DNA of 8,833 bases from Fidelibacterota bacterium (GTDB lineage Bacteria; Fidelibacterota; Marinisomatia; SCGC-AAA003-L08; GCA-002704045): positions 1 to 8,833 of the forward strand of contig PAFF01000067.1 of NCBI GenBank assembly GCA_002704045.1, given 5' to 3'. The translations under genes were made by a program, and so were the position numbers. The notes below the pieces were generated by a model. It saw only the letters and a list, made by a program, of their open reading frames with translations. It did no database searches and was not told the DNA's origin. Below, in pieces: positions 1 to 6,528 of this stretch; the first letter of the stretch is position 1; every line of letters begins with the position of its first letter.

Positions 1-73
1 ATAAAGTTAAATAATTTAATTTATATGAATATAAAATAAACCATATAATTTTACTTTTTTAATTCCTTGTAAA

Positions 74-1180
74 TTATAAGTAAGTATTGATTATATTTTC
101 ATACTTTTTAATAACATTTTTAATTTGATTTTTTTCTAATGAATTTTTCAAGTCTTCACGATTAAATTTTTTATTTAGTAGGGTTAAGATTTTTTTTTTT
201 AAATCATCATTATCCATGTAATTTACCAAATAACCATTTATACCATCTTTAATAATCTCACTAGGACCATTCGGGCAATTAAAAGATACAACCGGGGTAT
301 TTAATGCAATAGACTCTATTAATACATTCGGATACCCTTCATATACTGAAGTAAGGATTGTTGCTTGTGCATGCAAATAATAAGGTATTAAATTTTTTTG
401 AAAACCTTCAAAATCAACAATATTTTGTATGTTTAAATCTATAACTTGTTGTTTTAGCACTTTTTCTAGACTTCCTTGACCAACAATTTTTAAACGTAGA
501 TTTGGAACTTCATTTTTAATTTTGGCAAATGCATCGATAGCCAAATGCAAAGCTTTTTGTTTTTCAAGTCTTCCCACGCATAATAGATAATTTTTTTTGT
601 TAATTTTTTTAAAATCATAGTTATTGTAATAATTTTCTGCATTTACTGTGATTGGGTTTGAAATCACGCTAGATTTTTCATTTAGCTGTGAATATAATTT
701 TATCAAATCATCTTGCATTCCATTGCATTGATTAATTATATAGTCAGTCTTCTTATAGAAAAATTTAATCAAATTAAGAACCAAATATTTTGACCAAAAA
801 CTCTGTTCTTTAAATTTTTTTAGTTTAATTGACAAGGTGTTAGAATTTCTTGAAATGACTTTTATCTTAAGTTTAAACAGAATTTTTAAAATTACTAAAA
901 TTGTTGTTAATTCATAATTAAATACTAGAAATACTTTATTTTTATTTTTAAAAATATAGTTCAACAAAGAGAAAAATGAATATCGGGCATGTTTTTTTTT
1001 TAGAATTACCAAATTAACCTTTTTTGATAAATAATTTAAAAATACCTCATTATTTAAGTTTAATACTATCAAATCCACTTTCCATCCATGGTTTACAAAA
1101 CTATTTGCAAGAGTTACGCAAACAGATTCTGAGCCTCCTCCGGCTAAAGAACTAATTAATAGTGTTATTTTTTTAGTCAA
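74..1180 (-). CDS. Glycosyltransferase family 4 (GT-B fold)
   Basis: A 368-residue retaining GT-B glycosyltransferase, expected to move a sugar from a nucleotide-sugar donor onto a growing lipid-linked glycan at the inner face of the cytoplasmic membrane. Seen: an N-terminal strand followed by the acceptor-side loop GGGSE (residues 14-18); VGRLEKQKAL (about 202-211), whose Arg and Lys normally bind donor phosphates; and E281-x7-E289 within YEGYPNVLIESIA, the family EX7E signature, followed by TPVVSF and GPSEII. Length is normal and both Rossmann domains are complete. The start is TTG: no in-frame ATG lies between the upstream stop and the GGGSE region, and the next internal Met is at 155. A weak GGA lies about 8 nt upstream. 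It is the last gene of a minus-strand set, 99 bp after the methyltransferase gene. Two long poly-A tracts lie in the gene. The GGGSE and EGYPNV motifs recall GalNAc/Gal transferases of O-antigen clusters, but donor and linkage cannot be read from sequence. Confidence 0.93.
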   Translation of the reverse strand: MTKKITLLISSLAGGGSESVCVTLANSFVNHGWKVDLIVLNLNNEVFLNYLSKKVNLVILKKKHARYSFFSLLNYIFKNKNKVFLVFNYELTTILVILKILFKLKIKVISRNSNTLSIKLKKFKEQSFWSKYLVLNLIKFFYKKTDYIINQCNGMQDDLIKLYSQLNEKSSVISNPITVNAENYYNNYDFKKINKKNYLLCVGRLEKQKALHLAIDAFAKIKNEVPNLRLKIVGQGSLEKVLKQQVIDLNIQNIVDFEGFQKNLIPYYLHAQATILTSVYEGYPNVLIESIALNTPVVSFNCPNGPSEIIKDGINGYLVNYMDNDDLKKKILTLLNKKFNREDLKNSLEKNQIKNVIKKYENIINTYL

Positions 1181-1279
1181 AATGATTCCAACATATCTAA
1201 AAATAAATAAAAAGGTCTCAAAATAGTTTTTTTATTATTAATCTATAAAATAAATATTATTATTTATTTTTTAAATTAT

Positions 1280-2080
1280 TTAGAAGTTTTTTTTAAAATA
1301 TTGATAAAACATCACTTTCTTTTCAATAAACCACTTTTTTTCTGGGAAAATTCCCTGTCGTTTATCAAAACCAGTTATCCTAATGTTAAAATACTTTGCT
1401 AAAAATTTTGAAATAAAGTTATTAGGTAAAGGTTTCTTAAGCATCCTCAAGGTTGGTGGATTTGGACCCTTTTGTGCTTCAATTAAAATTTGCCCATCTA
1501 AAATTTGTCCATCAGATTTTCCTTCAGCTTCTTTTAAAATTTCAGAAATCTCTTTTGCAATTGTCTCACCTGGATTCACTTTTCTAATATTAATAAAACC
1601 ACACTTTGTTAATGCTTTCGAAACAGTATGAAAATTATGTAGGTAAAAATGATCGTGGTATAACATTCTATTGATAAAGTTTTCTGCTACACCGTTACGA
1701 GGCATTCTATGATACAAATCCCACTTTTCCATTTCATCATTATGGTATTTATCGATTAAATTATTCATATAATTATGAATCGTTACATCAAAATCAGGAA
1801 GGGACATTCTTACAGCACCTCCAATTTTAAGTATTCTATAGTTTTCAAGTAAACAATTAATAAATTCAGAATAGATCAGGTGTTCCATTGTGCCCCTGGA
1901 GAAAATTAAATCTACATGGTTATTAGGTAATGGAATATGTTTAGTTATATCACAAAATATATCTGGATTGCCTTTTTTATTTTTTCCAAGATTTATATCT
2001 GCATGTGTAAACATTGACATTCTATGGTTACCACATCCAATATATAAATATTTACCAAAATGTTTTGGTCTTAAAGACAT
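1280..2080 (-). CDS. SAM-dependent methyltransferase (class I, type 11-like)
   Basis: A 266-residue class I methyltransferase, probably cytoplasmic. Seen: motif I IGCGN (residues 14-18) with the following acidic residue D28 at the end of strand 2; DLIFSRGTMEHL (57-68), the usual motif II region; and YRILKIGGAVRMSLPDFD (81-98), the motif III block of proteins that annotators call type 11. A second block, HDHFYLHNF...LTKCGF, is typical of this subfamily and is followed by a closing strand near LIEAQK (189-194). The last 70 residues extend beyond the core and are basic. The ATG start is well placed, just before the first strand. The gene lies between two glycosyltransferase genes on the same strand, so an O- or N-methylation of a sugar, or modification of a glycan intermediate, is likely but unproven. 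Residues 179-188 hold a small in-frame tandem duplication. The acceptor is unknown. Confidence 0.9.
   Translation of the reverse strand: MSLRPKHFGKYLYIGCGNHRMSMFTHADINLGKNKKGNPDIFCDITKHIPLPNNHVDLIFSRGTMEHLIYSEFINCLLENYRILKIGGAVRMSLPDFDVTIHNYMNNLIDKYHNDEMEKWDLYHRMPRNGVAENFINRMLYHDHFYLHNFHTVSKALTKCGFINIRKVNPGETIAKEISEILKEAEGKSDGQILDGQILIEAQKGPNPPTLRMLKKPLPNNFISKFLAKYFNIRITGFDKRQGIFPEKKWFIEKKVMFYQYFKKNF
1485..1514. repeat. 15-bp in-frame tandem duplication in the methyltransferase gene
   Basis: Two adjacent 15-bp units on the plus strand (1485-1499 and 1500-1514) match at 13 of 15 positions. In the coding strand they encode two copies of a five-residue unit, giving DGQILDGQIL just before the LIEAQK strand. 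The reading frame is kept. Confidence 0.8.
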
Positions 2081-2114
2081 ATATTAAATTTAATTTAATT
2101 AATAAATATATAAC

Positions 2115-2142
2115 TTTATATTTATCGATTACGAAATAACAA
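2115..2142 (-). promoter_or_regulatory. Candidate promoter upstream of the methyltransferase gene
   Basis: On the minus strand a TTGTTA hexamer (2137-2142) and a TATAAA hexamer (2115-2120) are 16 bp apart and would start transcription about 28 nt before the methyltransferase ATG. The 163-bp spacer to the upstream glycosyltransferase gene leaves room for a promoter. In DNA this AT-rich such matches arise often by chance, so the call is weak. Confidence 0.28.
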
Positions 2143-2243
2143 TCTTAAAATTTATAAAACAATTAAGTAATGACCAAATTATTATTAAAATACCTCTTTC
2201 AAAATTTTATATAATTTTTTAAATAAATTACTAATTTGTATAT

Positions 2244-3368
2244 TTATAGAACTGAAAGTGCTCTTTTTTTCCAAGTATAGTTTTTAAAATCATTAAAAGC
2301 ATTTGCTGCAATCTGTTTTCTTAGATTAAAGTCTTTTAATCTATTTAAAGAACTTACCCACAAATCAATATTATTATATTCAACTAAAATAGAGTTTTTT
2401 TCGTTTAATACCTCTCTTATTACCGACAAATCAGATGCTATAATTGGTTTTTTATGTGACATATATTCAAAAATTTTTAATGGTGACATAAATTGACTTG
2501 TTTCTAACTGATTTTTACCTTTTACCTCCATAACAGAGACATTTTTTGTGTAAGGAGCTAAAACAATATCAAAAGAATTTCTATATTTTAATGTTTCATT
2601 GGGAGTCTTAAAGCCATAAAAAAAAATATTATCCAATCCTAAATTTTGTAAAAAATTATTCCAATAATCGATTTCTTTATAATTTCCACCCACTATATGA
2701 AATGTCATATCATTTATTTTCTTTGCACATTCAATGATAATTTCAATTCCTCTACCTTTATATAAATGTCCTACATATCCTATTTTTAAGCTATTTTTAT
2801 CTCCAAGAAGATTTGCAGTAACATCAAAGTCGAACACTTCATCTGCGCCATCGTGAGCAACAACAATTTTAGACTCCTGCAGAAATTTTTTATTTAAATA
2901 TATGTTTTTTAATGCATCAGATATGACAATTAATTTTTCAAAATATTTATTTTTTAAAAGTTTTTTAAAAATTAATAATACATGTTTTTTTGTGTCAGTC
3001 ATTGATCCGTGCTCTTCAAGAATTACTTTTTTTTTCAACAATGCAGCAACATAACAACCATATAAAAATCTCCCGTAAACTAAATTAAAATTTTTATTAT
3101 TTAATATATAAAAGAAAATTGCTAATGAATAAAATAAAGCTCCTCCTAAAAAATTTGGATACCATAATTTAATTATTTTAAATTTTCTTTTTACTCCATA
3201 AAATTCATAAATATCATTTACGTTTTTTTCATATTTATGTTTTATAGCTGGCGCTAATAAAACTACTTCGTGTCCATTATTAGCAAAACCCTGGCACATT
3301 TTCATTACATGTATACTATTAGCTGTTCTTGAAGGAATAACTGAATTTGAAATATATAATATTCTCAA
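2244..3368 (-). CDS. Glycosyltransferase family 4 (GT-B fold), second copy
   Basis: A 374-residue GT-B glycosyltransferase, distinct in sequence from the one at the left of the window. Seen: N-terminal strand MRILYISN; the acceptor-side segment SRTANSIHVMKMCQGFANNGHEV (about 13-35), characteristic of a subfamily found in exopolysaccharide and O-antigen clusters; VGHLYKGRG (209-217) with donor-phosphate-binding Lys; and SPLKIFEYMSHKKPIIASD (295-313), where E301 begins the family's conserved acidic segment. Both domains are complete. The start codon is TTG: no in-frame ATG exists upstream, and using the internal Met at 22 would delete the first strand of the fold. No Shine-Dalgarno is visible. 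It is the first gene of the minus-strand block, divergent from the dehydrogenase gene, with 163 bp before the methyltransferase. Expected role: adding one sugar at the cytoplasmic face of the membrane. The specific donor is unknown. Confidence 0.92.
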   Translation of the reverse strand: MRILYISNSVIPSRTANSIHVMKMCQGFANNGHEVVLLAPAIKHKYEKNVNDIYEFYGVKRKFKIIKLWYPNFLGGALFYSLAIFFYILNNKNFNLVYGRFLYGCYVAALLKKKVILEEHGSMTDTKKHVLLIFKKLLKNKYFEKLIVISDALKNIYLNKKFLQESKIVVAHDGADEVFDFDVTANLLGDKNSLKIGYVGHLYKGRGIEIIIECAKKINDMTFHIVGGNYKEIDYWNNFLQNLGLDNIFFYGFKTPNETLKYRNSFDIVLAPYTKNVSVMEVKGKNQLETSQFMSPLKIFEYMSHKKPIIASDLSVIREVLNEKNSILVEYNNIDLWVSSLNRLKDFNLRKQIAANAFNDFKNYTWKKRALSVL

Positions 3369-3560
3369 TTGATTATAATTTAATTGGTTTTAAAAAATTT
3401 AATTTCCAAGTCATGTTTCACGTTTTTATTAGTGTTAATAATAGATTTGAGTATAACATTAATTTTCTATTTGATTTATCTAAAATTTTTATTTTAAATA
3501 AATCATTATTTGTTAATTATCATTTTATTATAATTAATCGATTTTTTTATAGATTAATTT

Positions 3561-3570
3561 CACAATTGTG
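3561..3570. promoter_or_regulatory. Perfect 10-bp palindrome, possible operator
   Basis: The sequence CACAATTGTG reads the same on both strands and lies 24 bp upstream of the TATAAT hexamer, overlapping or just upstream of the expected -35 zone. Its inner GC-containing ends stand out from the surrounding A/T tract. That makes it a candidate regulator site, but a 10-bp palindrome alone is weak evidence. Confidence 0.3.
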
Positions 3571-3600
3571 TTAATGAAAAGTTGAAAAGTCAAATATAAT
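3571..3600 (+). promoter_or_regulatory. Candidate promoter for the plus-strand sugar operon
   Basis: A perfect consensus TATAAT (3595-3600) is preceded at 18 bp by the weak -35-like TTAATG (3571-3576). Transcription would start near 3607, leaving about 50 nt of leader that contains both copies of the 17-bp repeat. The -10 match is good and the -35 match is poor. Confidence 0.4.
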
Positions 3601-3623
3601 TATCTAAAAAAAATGAATACTAT

Positions 3624-3659
3624 TTAATATCTAACTAATGGCTTAATATCTAACTAATG
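3624..3659 (+). repeat. Tandem 17-bp direct repeat across the start codon
   Basis: TTAATATCTAACTAATG occurs exactly at 3624-3640 and again at 3643-3659, a period of 19 bp. The ATG ending the second copy is the start codon of the dehydrogenase gene. The ATG ending the first copy opens a frame of only two codons (ATG GCT TAA), because a 19-bp shift puts it out of frame. The translation start region therefore appears to have been duplicated. Confidence 0.9.
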
Positions 3660-4589
3660 ACAAAAAATTATTTTATTACAGGTGTTATGGGTTTTGTTGG
3701 TTCTTATTGGGCAGAGAACTTATTAAAAAACGGTCATAAAGTTGTTGGAATGGATATTTCAGATAAATATAAAAAATTAAATGAATACGAAAATTTTACT
3801 TTTTATAATGAGTCAATAATTAACAACAAAGAGAAACTAGAGGCGCACATTCATGCTTCTGACTATGTCCTGCATCTGGCATCTATTGCTGAACCAGCAC
3901 AATATATGACGGATCCAAAAAAAGTTATAACTATTGCTGCTCTTGCTTCAATTGATATAATTGATCTTTGTGTAAAGTATAATAAAAAAATTTTTTTTAC
4001 CTCAACATCTGAAATTTACGGAAAAAATAATAAAATACCTTTCAAGGAGGATGATGATAGAATTTTAGGTTCAACTTCAAAGAAAAGATGGTGTTATAGT
4101 ACCTCTAAAGCTTTAGTAGAACACTATTTACAGGCGAGTGCTTACAATTCTAATTTAGATTATAGAATTGTAAGGTTATTTAATGTATACGGACCAAGAC
4201 TTGAAGGTAGAGTAGTTTCTTATTTTACTAAAAATGCTCTAGAAAACAAACCATTGGAAATTAATGGATCAGGAAGACAGACTAGATGTTTTACATTTAT
4301 TGACGATGTAATTGAGGCATTTAATTTGATATTAAATAAACAAAATTGTAAAAATGAAATTTTTAATGTTGGTTCTGATGAAGAGATCTCCATAGAAGAT
4401 TTTGCAAAAAAAGTCATATCTATATTAAATAGTAAATCTGAACTTGTAAGAGTGAGTTATGAGAAACAGTTTGGAAACAGTTATGAGGATATTGAAAGAA
4501 GAGTGCCTAATTTGGTTAAAATAAAAAAATATATTAGTTGGAATGCTACTACCTCTCTTGAAAAAGGTATAAGCTTAATGAAAAACTAA
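3657..4589 (+). CDS. Extended SDR; UDP-glucuronate decarboxylase (ArnA/UXS)-like
   Basis: A 310-residue NAD-dependent short-chain dehydrogenase of the epimerase/dehydratase/decarboxylase group. Seen: the Rossmann glycine motif G9-x2-G12-x2-G15 with D33 ending strand 2 (NAD rather than NADP preference); TSTSEIYG (115-122); catalytic Y147-x3-K151 in RWCYSTSK; RLFNVYGPRLEGRVV (173-187); GRQTRCFTFIDD (206-217); and EDIERRVPN (278-285). From memory of the family, S118/E119 and R282 match the Ser, Glu and Arg that act in the decarboxylase domain of ArnA, and RVVS matches UDP-xylose synthases. The likely reaction is oxidation and decarboxylation of UDP-glucuronate to a UDP-4-keto-pentose. ArnA's formyltransferase domain is absent. 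The aminotransferase gene starts 7 bp later, which fits a 4-keto product. A 4-epimerase or 4,6-dehydratase is the alternative. The start is the second of two duplicated ATGs and is the only one in frame. Confidence 0.85.
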   Translation: MTKNYFITGVMGFVGSYWAENLLKNGHKVVGMDISDKYKKLNEYENFTFYNESIINNKEKLEAHIHASDYVLHLASIAEPAQYMTDPKKVITIAALASIDIIDLCVKYNKKIFFTSTSEIYGKNNKIPFKEDDDRILGSTSKKRWCYSTSKALVEHYLQASAYNSNLDYRIVRLFNVYGPRLEGRVVSYFTKNALENKPLEINGSGRQTRCFTFIDDVIEAFNLILNKQNCKNEIFNVGSDEEISIEDFAKKVISILNSKSELVRVSYEKQFGNSYEDIERRVPNLVKIKKYISWNATTSLEKGISLMKN

Positions 4590-4596
4590 AATATCC

Positions 4597-5751
4597 ATGA
4601 AAAAATTTTTTTATGGGAAACAAAACATTTCCAAATCTGATGTATTATCAGTAGTAAAATCTCTAAAAACAAGTGTAATAAGTCAGGGTACTGAGTTAAA
4701 GAAAATTGAGATAAAAATAGCTAAATACTGTGGAGCAAAATACTGTGTAGCAGTCTCAAGTGGTACAGCAGCTCTTCATCTTTCTTGTTTATCTTTAAAT
4801 CTAAAAAAACCATTCTATGGTGTAACATCTCCAATTACTTTTGTTGCAACTGTAAATGCGATGCTTCTTTCTGGTGGTTCATTTGATTTAATAGACATTG
4901 ATAAAGATGACTTCAACATCGATCCTAATAAATTAAAAAATTATATAAAAGGAAAACTAAAAGAAAAGAAACCTATACCTAAATTAATTATACCAGTTCA
5001 TTTTGCTGGACTACCTGCTAGGATGGAAGAAATAAAAAAAATCTGTAATAGATACAAAATTAAGATTATCGAGGATGCAAGTCAGGCATTAGGAGCCACT
5101 TATAATGGAAAAAAGATTGGTTGTTGTAAATATAGTGACATCACAGTTTTTAGCCTACATCCAGTCAAATCCATTACTAGCGGTGAAGGAGGTCTAATTT
5201 TAACAAATTCTAAGCAAATTTATAATAAACTTTTAGCGCTAAGAGTGAATGGAATTGAAAAAAAAGGTTCCAAAAGTTGGAGTCATGATATGAAAAATTT
5301 AGGATTGAACTACAAAATTTCAGAAATTAATTGTGCTCTAGCAAACTCTCAATTAGAAAGGCTTAATCCATTTATTAAAAAACGAAAATCTATAGCTAAA
5401 TTTTATAAAAAAAAATTAAATAATGATTTCTTTACTTTTCAAAAAAATTATAGCAATTCAGAGTCAGCTTTTCACTTATTTATAATTTATTTTAAAAAGA
5501 AAATAAGTTTAAGAAAAAAAAACTTATTTTATGAAAAGTTAAAAAAAGTAGGTATAAACTTAGACATTAAATATAGACCAATACAAACATTCACATATTT
5601 TAAGAATAATTTTATAATTAATAAATCTCCCAATTCAATTAATTACTTTAAACAATCATTTTGTTTACCAATGTATGTTGATTTGAAATATTTTGAATTG
5701 GAAAAAATTTGTAAATCAGTAAATAGAGTTGCAAAGGATTTAGGGTTATAA
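4597..5751 (+). CDS. DegT/DnrJ/EryC1/StrS sugar aminotransferase (PseC/ArnB-like)
   Basis: A 384-residue PLP-dependent fold-type I aminotransferase that converts a 4-keto nucleotide sugar to a 4-amino sugar, usually with glutamate as amino donor. Seen: SSGTAAL (54-60), PLP phosphate binding; SPITFVATVNAML (78-90); VHFAGLPARMEEI (134-146); IIEDASQALGA (157-167), with D160 at the pyridine nitrogen; and FSLHPVKSITSGEGG (185-199), with K191 as the Schiff-base lysine. It ends with LGLNYKISEINCALANSQLERL (235-256), typical of the family. HPVK-SIT-EGG is closest in my memory to PseC, which acts on UDP-4-keto-6-deoxy-L-AltNAc; ArnB is also close in architecture. Only 7 bp separate it from the decarboxylase-like gene, so the two are surely co-transcribed and probably consecutive in one pathway. 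No PseB partner is in the window. An 11-bp inverted repeat lies inside the gene. Length is normal. Confidence 0.93.
   Translation: MKKFFYGKQNISKSDVLSVVKSLKTSVISQGTELKKIEIKIAKYCGAKYCVAVSSGTAALHLSCLSLNLKKPFYGVTSPITFVATVNAMLLSGGSFDLIDIDKDDFNIDPNKLKNYIKGKLKEKKPIPKLIIPVHFAGLPARMEEIKKICNRYKIKIIEDASQALGATYNGKKIGCCKYSDITVFSLHPVKSITSGEGGLILTNSKQIYNKLLALRVNGIEKKGSKSWSHDMKNLGLNYKISEINCALANSQLERLNPFIKKRKSIAKFYKKKLNNDFFTFQKNYSNSESAFHLFIIYFKKKISLRKKNLFYEKLKKVGINLDIKYRPIQTFTYFKNNFIINKSPNSINYFKQSFCLPMYVDLKYFELEKICKSVNRVAKDLGL
5500..5530 (+). repeat. Intragenic 11-bp perfect inverted repeat
   Basis: AAAATAAGTTT (5500-5510) is the exact reverse complement of 5520-5530, with a 9-nt purine loop, inside codons 302-312 of the aminotransferase gene. 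The transcript could fold into a hairpin whose 3' arm ends in four U. It may be chance in such AT-rich DNA. Confidence 0.6.
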
Positions 5752-5847
5752 TTAATAATTTAAAACTATTACGCTTTGGAGCAGTTTATAAATCAGCTTA
5801 TTTAAGTTTAATAAGTAAAATATTTAAAATAAGTTGATTAAAATATA

Positions 5848-6528
5848 ATGTCTAAAACTTGTTCGATATTACAGCCTCATTATTTGCCTTGGATAGGTTA
5901 TTTTGATTTAATAAAAAGATCAGATGTATTTGTTTATTTAGATGATGTTCAGTATATCAAAAGGGAATGGAAAAATAGAAATAAAATAAGAAAAAAACCT
6001 ACATCTAAAGATATAAAATGGTTAAGTGTTTCGGTTGAAAAAGATGCATGTAATAAAAAAATAAATCAGGTAAAAATTTTTGATAGTAATAAATGGCGTG
6101 ATGATAATATAAATTCTATAAAAGAAGTTTATAGATTTACACCAAGATTTAACGAGTTCAGTGAAGAAATCTTTTCTATAATTGAAGATAAAAGCATTAA
6201 AAATTTATCAGACTTAAATATAAAATTAATCAAAAAAGGGTGTGAGTTTTTAAATATTAAGTCTAATTTTGTTTTAAGTTCTGAATTTGGATTTAAGGAA
6301 AAAAGAGAATATAAACTTTTAGAAATTTGTAAAAAATTAAGTTGTAATATTTTTTTAGCTAATAATAAAACATGCGAATATGCTGATAAAAATATATTTT
6401 ATGATGCAAATATTGAAATAAAGCCACAAAATTTTAACCAAATCATTTATAAACAGAAATATAAAGAAATAAATTTAGATTGGTTGCCTTATCTAAGCTG
6501 GATAGATTATATTTTTAATAAAGAATAA
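5848..6528 (+). CDS. WbqC-family protein
   Basis: A 226-residue protein of the WbqC-like family, at the family's usual length. Seen: the signature LQPHYLPWIGYFDLI (8-22), then SDVFVYLDDVQY (25-36) and WKNRNKI (41-47), and the C-terminal LPYLSWIDYIFN (213-224). The biochemical role of the family is not firmly established to my knowledge. Members sit in O-antigen and capsule clusters and often beside DegT-type aminotransferases, as here, which has suggested a role in modifying amino sugars. That is inference. It is soluble, with no signal peptide or membrane segment. It follows the aminotransferase gene by 96 bp, and a hairpin starts at its stop codon. The ATG start directly precedes the conserved N-terminus, and no Shine-Dalgarno is visible. 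Confidence 0.9.
   Translation: MSKTCSILQPHYLPWIGYFDLIKRSDVFVYLDDVQYIKREWKNRNKIRKKPTSKDIKWLSVSVEKDACNKKINQVKIFDSNKWRDDNINSIKEVYRFTPRFNEFSEEIFSIIEDKSIKNLSDLNIKLIKKGCEFLNIKSNFVLSSEFGFKEKREYKLLEICKKLSCNIFLANNKTCEYADKNIFYDANIEIKPQNFNQIIYKQKYKEINLDWLPYLSWIDYIFNKE

Larger units (their letters stand above)
3369..3656. other. Divergent intergenic region between the two operons
   Basis: This 288-bp, extremely AT-rich region separates the minus-strand glycosyltransferase block from the plus-strand sugar-nucleotide block and should hold promoters for both. It contains a perfect 10-bp palindrome, a consensus TATAAT and a tandem repeat, all near its right end. The left two thirds show nothing I recognise. 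A plus-strand open frame crossing its left part has no family resemblance and overlaps the glycosyltransferase start, so I do not call it a gene. Confidence 0.6.

Noticed and set aside
1..73. Left-edge stretch beyond the first glycosyltransferase stop
   Set aside because: All frames are interrupted by stops and there is no hairpin with a T-run. Nothing can be supported.
1383..2087. Two plus-strand open frames opposite the methyltransferase gene
   Set aside because: They are antisense shadows. The minus-strand frame has clear methyltransferase motifs along its whole length.
3372..3377. TATAAT on the minus strand just upstream of the second family 4 glycosyltransferase
   Set aside because: It lies only 3 nt before the TTG start, which would put the transcription start inside or at the start codon, and no -35 is at a proper distance. 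Probably chance in A/T-rich DNA.
3347..3574. 75-codon plus-strand open frame in the divergent region
   Set aside because: It overlaps the start of the glycosyltransferase on the other strand, is Phe/Ile/Asn-rich as expected of translated A/T DNA, has no recognisable motif, and overlaps the likely promoter zone.
4220..4417. Minus-strand open frame inside the dehydrogenase gene
   Set aside because: Antisense shadow of a conserved coding region, with no start context or family resemblance.
5798..5816. Six-base inverted repeat (CTTATT ... AATAAG) before wbqC
   Set aside because: Short, all but one pair A/T, and not followed by a T-run; expected by chance.
5727..5837. Short frame in the gap after the aminotransferase, reading NLKLLRFGAVYKSAYLSLISKIFKIS before a TGA
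   Set aside because: It looks somewhat protein-like and its central bases are less A/T-rich than the surroundings, but it has no ATG, GTG or TTG start and the aminotransferase already ends at a normal length. It may be a gene remnant, but that cannot be supported here.
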